This document shows positions 1-8,687 of a stretch of 64,000 bases of DNA, in pieces. The notes below the pieces were generated by a model. The model saw only the letters and a program-made list of their open reading frames with translations, was not told the origin of the DNA and made no database searches. The stretch is from JAOPZW01 sp963807305 (GTDB lineage Bacteria > Actinomycetota > Thermoleophilia > Solirubrobacterales > Solirubrobacteraceae), in assembly GCA_963807305.1 (NCBI GenBank), contig CAWEBN010000011.1, forward strand, positions 248,001-312,000, in the 5' to 3' direction. Made by a program: the position numbers and the translations under genes. Positions within the stretch are counted from its first letter, which is position 1, and each line of letters starts with the position of its first letter.

Positions 1-2
1 TA

Positions 3-590
3 CACCTCGACGACATCGAGGCCGTTCCCGGGCCGGGCACACTGACCTGGCACCCGGTGCGCGCCCACCTCGGCGTGCGCGCCTTCGGCACCAACGCCTA
101 CACGGCCCGCAACGTCGGCGACGACGTCGTCGAGCCCCACGACGAGAACCCCGACCTCGCCCACGAGGAGCTCTACTTCGTCGCCCGCGGCCGCGCCCGG
201 TTCATCCTCGACGGCGAGAGCCACGACGCGCCGGCCGGCACGTACGTGTTCGTCCCCGACACGGCGACGCATCGCCACGCGGTGGCCGAGGAGGAGGGCA
301 CGACGGTGCTGAGCTTCGGCGGGCCGCCGACCTTCGAGCCGTCGGCCTGGGAGTGGATGTTCCGCGCCGTCGCGTTGACCGACAGCGAGCCGGCCCGGGC
401 GCGCGAGATCGTCGACGACGGCATCGACAAGCACCCCGACAGCCCTGGCCTGCGGGTCGCGCTGGCGCGAGTCCTGCTCGCCGAGGGCGACGAGCCCGGG
501 GCGCGCGCGGCGCTGGCCGACGCGATCGAGCGCCAACCCGAGGTGGCGGACTATGCGCGCCAGGACGCCGCGCTGGCCGGGCTGCTCTGA
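3..590 (+). CDS. Cupin-domain protein with TPR-like tail (5' end outside window)
   Basis: The reading frame is open from base 3 without a start, so the N-terminus lies to the left of the window; 195 residues are visible. A cupin barrel spans about residues 1-110 (His and Glu rich in the EELYFVARG and THRHAV stretches), usually a small-molecule or metal binding fold. The last 75 residues are alanine-rich helices resembling one or two tetratricopeptide repeats. The first GTG in the window (57) is unlikely to be the start because cupin-like sequence precedes it. It abuts the following VOC gene (stop TGA 588-590, next GTG 591), so they are probably co-transcribed. Substrate unknown. Confidence 0.8.
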   Translation, partial: HLDDIEAVPGPGTLTWHPVRAHLGVRAFGTNAYTARNVGDDVVEPHDENPDLAHEELYFVARGRARFILDGESHDAPAGTYVFVPDTATHRHAVAEEEGTTVLSFGGPPTFEPSAWEWMFRAVALTDSEPARAREIVDDGIDKHPDSPGLRVALARVLLAEGDEPGARAALADAIERQPEVADYARQDAALAGLL

Positions 591-1316
591 GTGTTCGACC
601 ACGTGACCATCCGGGTCGCCGACCGCGCCGCGTCGGAGGCCTTCTACAACACCGTGCTCGAGCCGCTGGGTATCGAGACCACCTACAGCGATGCGCGCTT
701 CGCCGAGTGGGACGACTTCTCGCTCACGGCGGCGGACGCCGACCACCCGGTGACGCGCGGGCTGCACGTCGCCTTCGGCGCGCGCTCGCGCGAGGGCGTC
801 GAGGCGTTCTGGCGCGCCGGCACGCAGACCGGCCACCGCGATGACGGCGCGCCGGGGCCGCGCCCGCAGTACCGCGAGGACTCCTACGGAGGGTTCCTGC
901 TCGACCCCGACGGCAACAGGGCCGAGGCGGTGCACCACGTCGACATCCGCCCGCCGGGCCACATCGACCACCTGTGGATCCGTGTCGCCGACGTCCCGGC
1001 GGCCGCGGCCTTCTACGAGCTCGTCGGGCGCTACGCCGGCTTCCACCGCGGGGGCGAGGACCCCGATCGCGCCCGCTTCGTCGGCGCCGGCGGCTCGTTC
1101 TCGCTCGTGCCCGGGACGCCGACCGAGCACGTGCACGTCGCCTTCCCGGCCGCCGAGAACACGGCCGTCGACGCCTTCCACCGCGCGGCGATGGAGGCCG
1201 GCTACCGCGACAACGGGCCGCCCGGCGAGCGCCCGCGCTACCACCCCGGCTACTACGGCGCCTACGTGCTCGACCCCGACGCGAACAACATCGAGGTCGT
1301 CAACCACAACCGTTGA
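591..1316 (+). CDS. Two-domain VOC (glyoxalase/dioxygenase-fold) protein
   Basis: This 241-residue protein contains two tandem vicinal-oxygen-chelate modules, about residues 1-120 and 122-240, each starting with an FDHVTIRV / IDHLWIRV strand and ending in a strand of the form LLDPDGN / VLDPDANNIEVV. Such proteins are metal-dependent lyases, isomerases, dioxygenases or resistance proteins; the substrate cannot be predicted. Candidate metal ligands are the His of each first strand and the Glu of the last strand (IEVV in the second module). GTG 591 directly follows the upstream stop. A 195-base gap with hairpins follows. Confidence 0.85.
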   Translation: MFDHVTIRVADRAASEAFYNTVLEPLGIETTYSDARFAEWDDFSLTAADADHPVTRGLHVAFGARSREGVEAFWRAGTQTGHRDDGAPGPRPQYREDSYGGFLLDPDGNRAEAVHHVDIRPPGHIDHLWIRVADVPAAAAFYELVGRYAGFHRGGEDPDRARFVGAGGSFSLVPGTPTEHVHVAFPAAENTAVDAFHRAAMEAGYRDNGPPGERPRYHPGYYGAYVLDPDANNIEVVNHNR

Positions 1317-1392
1317 GGGCTCGTGGCTCGGGAGGGCCTGCGGTCCGCCGCGCGCTCGCTCGCGCCGCGGAGGGCTCCGTTGCGTCGGTCGC

Positions 1393-1430
1393 CCGGGCAT
1401 GCCCGGCGCGGGTCCCAAGGGGGTGCCCCC
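1393..1430. terminator. Two GC hairpins after the VOC gene; possible terminator
   Basis: A perfect 14-base palindrome (CCGGGCATGCCCGG, 1393-1406) is followed by GGGGGTGCCCCC (1419-1430) in the 195-base gap before the EF-G-like gene. There is no T tract, so classical intrinsic termination is not demonstrated. Position after a stop codon and before a new Shine-Dalgarno-led gene makes a terminator or mRNA 3'-end stabiliser plausible. Confidence 0.3.
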
Positions 1431-1511
1431 GGCCGCCACGTGGGCCGCCGGACGCTGGGCCCCTACCGGTAATGTCCGCGGTCTCCATCATTCGAGGAGA
1501 GGAGACATCGC

Positions 1512-3581
1512 ATGCACAGGGCGGACCGCATCAGGAACGTCGCCCTCGTCGGCCATCGCGGCAGCGGGAAGACCTCGGTCAACGAGGCGCTGCTGTACCA
1601 GGCCGGCGCCATCAATCGGCTGGGGACGGTCCTGGACGGGACCACGGCCTCCGATTCCGATCCCGACGAGCAGGCGCGCCAGATGTCGATCAGCGCGTCA
1701 CTGAGCTCGTTCGAGTGGGACGACCGCAAGATCAACCTCATCGACACACCCGGTGAGCCCAGCTTCGTCGCCGACTCGCTCGGCGCCCTGCGGGTCTGCG
1801 AGTCGGCCATCTTCGTGATCAACGCGGTCATGGGGGCCGAGGTCAACGCGATCCGCCTCTGGCAGCGCGCCGAGGAGCTCGACCTGGCGCGGATGCTCTT
1901 CGTCAACATGCTCGACCGCGAGCGCGCCGACTTCTTCCGCACCCTGGAGTCGCTGAAGGCCGCGTTCGGCCCCCACGTGGTGGCCACCGAGATCCCGATC
2001 GGCTCCGAGCACGAGATCCACGGCGTCGTGGACCTCGTCGACATGAAGGCCTACGAGTACGAGGGCGACGGACGCGACAACGCGCGCGAGATCCCGATCC
2101 CCGACGAGCTCGAGGCCCAGGCGCAGGAGTACCGCGAGAAGCTCATGGACGAGGTCGCCGAGGTCTCGGACGCGCTGATGGAGCGCTACCTGGAGGGCGA
2201 GGAGATCTCCCACGAGGAGATCGTCACCGCCCTCAAGGAGGGCACCAACCACGGCGGGATCTTCCCCGTGGTGTGCGGCGTGGCGACCAAGAACCTGGGT
2301 ACGAACCGCCTGCTCGACGCGATCGTCGAGGACCTGCCGAGCCCGGTGAAGCACGGCGCCTTCGAACTGCCCGAGATCACCCTCGAGCCCGACGAGGACA
2401 AGGAGCTGTTCGCCTTCGTGTTCAAGACGAAGGCCGACCAGTTCGCCGGCCGGATCAACTTCTTCCGCGTCTACCAGGGCGTGATGCGGCCCGACAACCA
2501 GGTGCTCAACACCCGCGCCCATGCCAAGGAGCGCATCGGCACCCTGATCGTGCCCGAGGGCCGCGAGCAGGGCCACGCCGACGCCTTCGGGCCCGGCGAC
2601 ATCGGCGCCGTGGCCAAGCTCAAGGAGACGCGCGCGGGCGACTGGCTGGCCGCGCGCGACGAGCCGATCGTCATGCCCGCGCTGGCGCTGCCCCAGCCCG
2701 TCATGGCCTTCGCGATCGAGCCCAAGGCCAAGGGCGACGAGGACAAGGTCTTCACCTCGCTGCGCCGCCTGCAGGAGGAGGACCCGACGATCGACCTGCA
2801 CCGCGACGCGCAGACCGGCGACCAGATCGTCGCCGGCCTGTCGCAGATCCACGTCGAGATCGTCGTCGACCGGCTGAAGTCGCGCTTCGGCGCCGAGGTC
2901 ACGCTCAAGCCGCCGCGCGTCCCCTACCAGGAGACGATCCGCAAGCCGGCCAAGGCGCACGGGCGCCACAAGAAGCAGACCGGCGGCCGCGGGCAGTTCG
3001 GCGACTGCCACATCGAGATCGAGCCGCTGCCCGACGGCACGGGCTTCGAGTTCGACAACGCGATCAAGGGCGGCGTCATCCCGACCGGGTTCATCCCCGC
3101 CGTGGAGAAGGGCTGCGTCGAGGCGATGTCGCAGGGCACCGTGGCGGGCTTCCCGGTCAAGGGCGTCAAGGTGCGCCTCTACGACGGCTCCTACCACTCG
3201 GTGGACTCGAGCGAGATGGCGTTCAAGATGGCCGGCTCGATCGCCATGAAGGAGGCGCTGGCCCAGGCCGGCGCCGTGCTCCTGGAGCCGATCATGCTGG
3301 TCACGCTCAGCGTGCCCGACGAGTCCGTGGGCGACGTCATCGGCGACCTGAACTCGCGCCGCGGCCGCCCGCAGGGGATGGAGGGCGCCGGCGGCATGAC
3401 CGAGGTCAAGGCCGAGGTCCCGATGGCGGAGATGCTCACCTACGCTCCCGACCTCCGCGCTCTGACCGGCGGCCAGGGCGACTACACGATGGACTTCGTG
3501 CGCTACGAGGAGGTGCCGGCGCACCTCGCGCAGAAGGTCATCACCGAGGCCCGATCGGAAGAGGAGGCGGTGAACGCATAG
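1512..3581 (+). CDS. Elongation factor G-like GTPase (EF-G2 type)
   Basis: The 689 residues have the full EF-G layout: GTPase domain (P-loop GHRGSGKTS near residue 14), domain II, and domains III-V with the conserved TGGRGQFGDC segment near 495. It departs from translating EF-G in two places: the DTPGH motif reads DTPGEPSF, losing the His that promotes GTP hydrolysis, and NKxD reads NMLD. This matches the actinobacterial EF-G-like (EF-G2) family, whose role is unclear, rather than the essential fusA product. Start ATG 1512 is 7 bases after a strong GAGGAGAGGAG ribosome site (1494-1504). It is probably a single-gene unit. Confidence 0.9.
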   Translation: MHRADRIRNVALVGHRGSGKTSVNEALLYQAGAINRLGTVLDGTTASDSDPDEQARQMSISASLSSFEWDDRKINLIDTPGEPSFVADSLGALRVCESAIFVINAVMGAEVNAIRLWQRAEELDLARMLFVNMLDRERADFFRTLESLKAAFGPHVVATEIPIGSEHEIHGVVDLVDMKAYEYEGDGRDNAREIPIPDELEAQAQEYREKLMDEVAEVSDALMERYLEGEEISHEEIVTALKEGTNHGGIFPVVCGVATKNLGTNRLLDAIVEDLPSPVKHGAFELPEITLEPDEDKELFAFVFKTKADQFAGRINFFRVYQGVMRPDNQVLNTRAHAKERIGTLIVPEGREQGHADAFGPGDIGAVAKLKETRAGDWLAARDEPIVMPALALPQPVMAFAIEPKAKGDEDKVFTSLRRLQEEDPTIDLHRDAQTGDQIVAGLSQIHVEIVVDRLKSRFGAEVTLKPPRVPYQETIRKPAKAHGRHKKQTGGRGQFGDCHIEIEPLPDGTGFEFDNAIKGGVIPTGFIPAVEKGCVEAMSQGTVAGFPVKGVKVRLYDGSYHSVDSSEMAFKMAGSIAMKEALAQAGAVLLEPIMLVTLSVPDESVGDVIGDLNSRRGRPQGMEGAGGMTEVKAEVPMAEMLTYAPDLRALTGGQGDYTMDFVRYEEVPAHLAQKVITEARSEEEAVNA

Positions 3582-3606
3582 CGTCGTGACCGGCTAGGCT
3601 GGGGCC

Positions 3607-4290
3607 ATCGCGACACGCAAGTCGATCTCCACGAGCACCCCTGTGGTGTCCTGCGACGTGTGCGGCCGCACGCTGCTGCGCGGCGAGCAGGCCGACGTCT
3701 TCCTCGCCGGCGGCACGCGCCGCAACGTCTGCGAGCTCTGCACGCAGCGCGCGTCGCACGAGGGCTGGATCCGCGAGGGGCTCGACGACGCCACCGTGCG
3801 CTCGCGCGCGCACAACGGCCGCTCGCGCTCCTTCCTGGCGCGCCTGCGCCAGCGCCGGGCCGACGCCCAGGCGCTGCACGAGGAGCTCGAGTCCGAGCAG
3901 GCGGCCGAGACGCCGGTCCCGGCCGAGCCGGTGCCCCAGCAGCCGCGCTCGGTCCACGCGGTGCCGACCAACGCCGACATGAAGATGGCGCGCGCGCTCG
4001 ACCTCTTCAACGCGAGCGCGCATCCGCGCACGGTCGCGGGCGTGGCGCGCTCGCTCGGGGCGCCGATCGTCGCCGCGCGCCCGTCGCTGACCGAAGGCAG
4101 CGTCGTCACCATCGTCGTCGGCTGGGAGCTCAGCTGGTACCGCTTCGAGGTCGATCTCGCCGATGAGGCGGCCGGCCCGCGCATCACCGGCCAGGGCACG
4201 GAGCTCGCCGAGCTCGACGCCGCCGACCAGGTCCCCAACGCCGCCGCCGACGACCACGGTCAGTTGCACCTCGTCGCGCAGCACGCGTAG
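3607..4290 (+). CDS. Zinc-ribbon protein, conserved hypothetical; probable ATC start
   Basis: The protein carries two CxxC pairs near its N-terminus (SCDVC and VCELC), typical of a small zinc ribbon, then a charged, partly coiled middle and a C-terminal domain of unknown role. In frame, a TAG stop at 3595-3597 precedes the gene and the only candidate starts are ATC 3607 and GTG 3643. I favour ATC 3607: the -10-like TAGGCT (3595-3600) lies exactly 6 bases before it, as for other leaderless genes here, and the added residues (ATRKSISTSTPV) look natural. From GTG 3643 the product would be 215 residues; from 3607 it is 227. Function not recognised. Confidence 0.7.
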   Translation: MATRKSISTSTPVVSCDVCGRTLLRGEQADVFLAGGTRRNVCELCTQRASHEGWIREGLDDATVRSRAHNGRSRSFLARLRQRRADAQALHEELESEQAAETPVPAEPVPQQPRSVHAVPTNADMKMARALDLFNASAHPRTVAGVARSLGAPIVAARPSLTEGSVVTIVVGWELSWYRFEVDLADEAAGPRITGQGTELAELDAADQVPNAAADDHGQLHLVAQHA

Positions 4291-4304
4291 AGTCTCGCGC
4301 CGCG

Positions 4305-4523
4305 ATGATCTACTCGGTCGTCCCCGAAGAGATGGCGCCTGAGCTCTACGACAAGCTCGTCGAGTACTACAAGGACGACCCCAACGTGAAGGTCATCATC
4401 GACCGGCGCAAGAGCGAGCGCCGGGCCCGCGGCGAGGAGCACGGCGGCGAACATCGCGAGACCCGCGACCGCCGTCGCACGCGCGTGCCGGGCGAGTTCC
4501 CGCCGCTCGACACGAACGAGTGA
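4305..4523 (+). CDS. Small charged conserved hypothetical protein
   Basis: A 72-residue protein with an N-terminal helical half (MIYSVVPEEMAPELYDKL) and a very basic, arginine-rich C-terminal half (RRKSERR, RDRRRTR). A TAGAGT -10-like element at 4288-4293 overlaps the previous stop. Its stop overlaps the RNase HI start by four bases (GTGA), so the two are translationally coupled. The basic tail suggests nucleic-acid contact, but no family function is known to me. Confidence 0.7.
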   Translation: MIYSVVPEEMAPELYDKLVEYYKDDPNVKVIIDRRKSERRARGEEHGGEHRETRDRRRTRVPGEFPPLDTNE

Positions 4524-4921
4524 AGCTCGTCGTCCACGTCGACGGGGGCGCACGGGGCAATCCCGGCCCGGCCGCGGCCGCCGCGGTGCTCTCGACGCCC
4601 GACGGCGAGGTCGTCGACGAGGCCCACCAGCTGCTGGGCCGCGTGACCAACAACGTCGCCGAGTACCGCGGCCTGCTCCTCGGGCTCGAGCGCGCCCAGG
4701 CGCTGGGCGCCGACGAGGTCGAGGTGGTCAACGACTCCGAGCTGGTGGCCAAGCAGGTCAACGGCCTCTACAAGGTCAAGCACCCCGACATGCGTCCACT
4801 GCACAGCCAGGCGATGCAGGAACTGCGCGCGTTCAAGCGATGGAAGGTGCGCTCGGTCCCGCGCGCACAGAACGCCGACGCCGACGCGCTGGTCAATCAG
4901 GCTCTCGACGCGGCGCGCTAG
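4520..4921 (+). CDS. Ribonuclease HI family protein
   Basis: The 133-residue protein has the RNase H fold: first strand VHVDGGARGNPG with the first catalytic Asp, Glu in AEYRGLLLGL, Asp in NDSELV, and a final NADADALVN with the fourth acidic residue. It would cleave RNA in RNA-DNA hybrids. It is shorter than E. coli RNase HI and lacks the basic protrusion, like the stand-alone actinobacterial and archaeal type. GTG 4520 overlaps the previous stop (GTGA). Confidence 0.9.
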   Translation: MKLVVHVDGGARGNPGPAAAAAVLSTPDGEVVDEAHQLLGRVTNNVAEYRGLLLGLERAQALGADEVEVVNDSELVAKQVNGLYKVKHPDMRPLHSQAMQELRAFKRWKVRSVPRAQNADADALVNQALDAAR

Positions 4922-4933
4922 GGATGCCGTAGG

Positions 4934-4976
4934 CGGCAGCGACGTCAGCGCCCGTCACAGCCGGCCGTCGCTGCCG
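4934..4976 (+). other. Long hairpin upstream of the PilB/GspE-type gene
   Basis: An 11-base perfect inverted repeat (CGGCAGCGACG at 4934-4944, CGTCGCTGCCG at 4966-4976) encloses a 21-base loop. It lies 13 bases after the RNase HI stop and about 40 bases before the promoter of the next gene. It lacks a T tract. It is most simply a terminator or 3'-end structure for the RNase HI transcript; a regulatory RNA structure is also possible. Confidence 0.45.
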
Positions 4977-5017
4977 AAGGTGGGTCCCCAGTCGCGACAG
5001 CGACACGATCTCGGCCG

Positions 5018-5046
5018 TTGAAGAAAGGCCTGTCCCTGCCGATACA
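5018..5046 (+). promoter_or_regulatory. Promoter of the PilB/GspE-type gene (leaderless)
   Basis: TTGAAG (5018-5023) and GATACA (5041-5046) are separated by exactly 17 bases. Six bases then precede the GTG start at 5053, so transcription would begin at or next to the start codon. This fits a housekeeping-sigma promoter with a leaderless mRNA. Confidence 0.65.
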
Positions 5047-5052
5047 AGGGGC

Positions 5053-6783
<1,731 letters not shown>

Positions 6784-6855
6784 GCCCCCCAACGCGTGGG
6801 CCCGCTTCGAACACCCGGCCATCGCGCATGCCCGCGCGCCGCCCGGGTAGGACTG

Positions 6856-6884
6856 GCCCGTCCTTTTCAACTGCAGCGACGGGC
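6856..6884. terminator. Inverted repeat in the convergent gap, possible terminator
   Basis: GCCCGTC (6856-6862) pairs with GACGGGC (6878-6884) around a 15-base loop. It sits in the 222-base gap between the ATPase gene and the oppositely oriented stress-protein gene. Just beyond, GGCAGGGGT occurs twice about 20 bases apart. Nothing else was recognised in this gap. Confidence 0.3.
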
Positions 6885-7005
6885 AGGGGTGCGTGTCGCA
6901 GGCAGGGGTAGATAGCGCGCGGGACGGGCCGTGGAAGGGATCTCGGATACGGCCCGCCCCGCCCGCGCATCACCCTACATCACGTAGGAGACTCCGTGCG
7001 CTGCT

Positions 7006-7575
7006 TCAGAAGTGGCCCGCGACGCCTTCGGCCGTCAGCTTGCGGTGGTCCTCGGGGTCCGGGCGCAGGATCAGGACCTCGGCAGGGACCTTCTCGAGCA
7101 TCCACTCGAGGTCGTCGGCGCTGAGGCCCTTGTGCCCATTCGAGGTGGCCGACACGATGACGCGGTCGACCGGCTCGTCGTCGAGCATCCGGCGCAGCGC
7201 GTCGCGGTAGGTGCGCCCGCGGATGACGCGCGTGTCGACCGCGACACCCTGCGTGCTCGCGCGCTGCTCGATGGCCTCGAGCAGCGGCATCGCCTGCAGG
7301 CACTGTGAAGGCAGCGGTGCGTCGAGCGGGAGCGTGCGCGGAACGCGTGCGAGGTAGGCGGGCATGATCGTCGCGTCCTCGGCGCGCGCCAGACGCACCG
7401 CCGCGTCGAACGAGCGCCGCGAGATCGACATTCCGGTGAAGGGGAGCAGGATGCGACGCGTGCCGCGCGGCAGCTGCGCCGGCCGGCGCCGCGCTCGCGG
7501 GAGCAGGAACCAGCCGGCGGCGGTACCACCGGCGAAGGCGATGACGATGATGGCGACGACGACGGCGGTGTTCAT
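7006..7575 (-). CDS. Membrane-anchored universal stress (UspA) family protein
   Basis: A 189-residue protein: a single N-terminal transmembrane helix (about 4-25) followed by a Usp fold starting RRILLPFTG. It is the last gene of the kdp operon and its ATG (7575) overlaps the stop of the KdpD sensor fragment (ATGA). KdpD itself contains a Usp domain, and Usp proteins are known to influence Kdp signalling, so a role in potassium-starvation signalling or stability of the sensor is reasonable inference. The family's ATP-binding GxxGxxG motif is not evident. Confidence 0.8.
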   Translation of the reverse strand: MNTAVVVAIIVIAFAGGTAAGWFLLPRARRRPAQLPRGTRRILLPFTGMSISRRSFDAAVRLARAEDATIMPAYLARVPRTLPLDAPLPSQCLQAMPLLEAIEQRASTQGVAVDTRVIRGRTYRDALRRMLDDEPVDRVIVSATSNGHKGLSADDLEWMLEKVPAEVLILRPDPEDHRKLTAEGVAGHF

Positions 7576-8687
7576 GGTGTCTTCTCGTGTCGGAGGGAGC
7601 GGTCGGCGACGATCCGGACGTCGACGCCGGGCAGCGCCTGCATGAGGCGCTGGGGTAGGGGGACGCGCAGGCGGGCGAGTCCGCGGGCGGGGCGTGAGCG
7701 GCCCAGGAGGATGTAGGTGCTGCCGCGCTCGCGAGCGACCCGCGCGACGGTGTCCGGGATGTCGTCGCCGGGCTCGACGATCAGGTCGGCGCCGAGCACG
7801 GAGGCGAGTTGGCGCAGCGCCTGCAGGTGGCGCTCCTGCTCGGGGTCGGGGTCACGCCCGGGCGGAGAGACCCACAGCAGGTCGAGCTGCGCGCCGAGGC
7901 GCTGGGACGAGCGCCACGCGCGACGCACGAGCCGCTGCGCGCCCGGGTAGGGCTCGACCAGGGCGAGCAGGCGCTCGCCGACGGCCTGCGGCAGGTCGGC
8001 GGCCATGTCGTCGCGCGTGCCCACGACCTCCGTGACCAGCCGCTTGGCCTCGACCTCCTCGGCCACCTGGCGCAGCGCGACCTCGCGTAGCGCCGCGAGG
8101 TTCTCGATGCGGAAGAAGCCGTTGAGCGCCGCCTCGACGCGCTCGGGCTTGTAGATCTTGCCGGCCCGCAGGCGGGTGAGCAGCGCCTCGGGGCTGAGGT
8201 CGATGAGCACCACCTCGTCGGCGCGGCCGAGGACCGAGTCCGGGATCGTCTCGCGCACGCGCGCGCCGCTGAGCTCGGCCACCTGGTCGTTGAGCGACTC
8301 GAGGTGCTGGACGTTGAGGGTCGAGAGCACGTCGATGCCGGCGTCGAGCAGGTCCTCGATGTCCTCGTAGCGCTTCTCGTGCTCCAGGCCGGGCGCGTTG
8401 GTATGGGCCAGCTCGTCGACGAGGACCAGCTCCGGGCTGCGCCGCAGGATGGCGGGGAGGTCCATGTCGGAGAGGTCGGTGCCCCGGTACGTGACCCGCC
8501 GCTGCGGCACGACCGGCAATCCCTCGGCGAGGGCCTGCGTCTCCGCGCGCCCGTGGGTCTCGAGCAGCCCGATGACGACGTCGCGCCCGGCCTCCTGCTC
8601 GGCGTGCGCCTCCAACAGCATGCGATACGTCTTGCCGACCCCGGCGGCCATCCCGAGGAAGATCGTGTAGTGCCCGCGCGCCGTCAC
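7572..8687 (-). CDS. kdpD: KdpD N-terminal sensor module (KdpD + Usp domains) without kinase
   Basis: The 371 residues correspond to only the cytoplasmic N-terminal half of KdpD: the KdpD domain (about 1-210) with Walker A GMAAGVGKTY and Walker B LVLVDELAHTN, then a Usp-like domain (about 245-365). The four transmembrane helices, H-box and catalytic domain are absent; a separate kinase gene at 14648-16036 supplies them. GTG 8687 overlaps the kdpB stop (GTGA), so it is translated as part of the kdp operon. It probably modulates the kinase in trans or senses ionic or cyclic-di-AMP state. Confidence 0.88.
   Translation of the reverse strand: MTARGHYTIFLGMAAGVGKTYRMLLEAHAEQEAGRDVVIGLLETHGRAETQALAEGLPVVPQRRVTYRGTDLSDMDLPAILRRSPELVLVDELAHTNAPGLEHEKRYEDIEDLLDAGIDVLSTLNVQHLESLNDQVAELSGARVRETIPDSVLGRADEVVLIDLSPEALLTRLRAGKIYKPERVEAALNGFFRIENLAALREVALRQVAEEVEAKRLVTEVVGTRDDMAADLPQAVGERLLALVEPYPGAQRLVRRAWRSSQRLGAQLDLLWVSPPGRDPDPEQERHLQALRQLASVLGADLIVEPGDDIPDTVARVARERGSTYILLGRSRPARGLARLRVPLPQRLMQALPGVDVRIVADRSLRHEKTP

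Noticed and set aside
4922..5052. Cyclic-di-GMP (GEMM) riboswitch before the MshEN-type ATPase
   Set aside because: The conserved GEMM core motifs are not present, and the promoter appears to start transcription at the start codon, leaving no leader.
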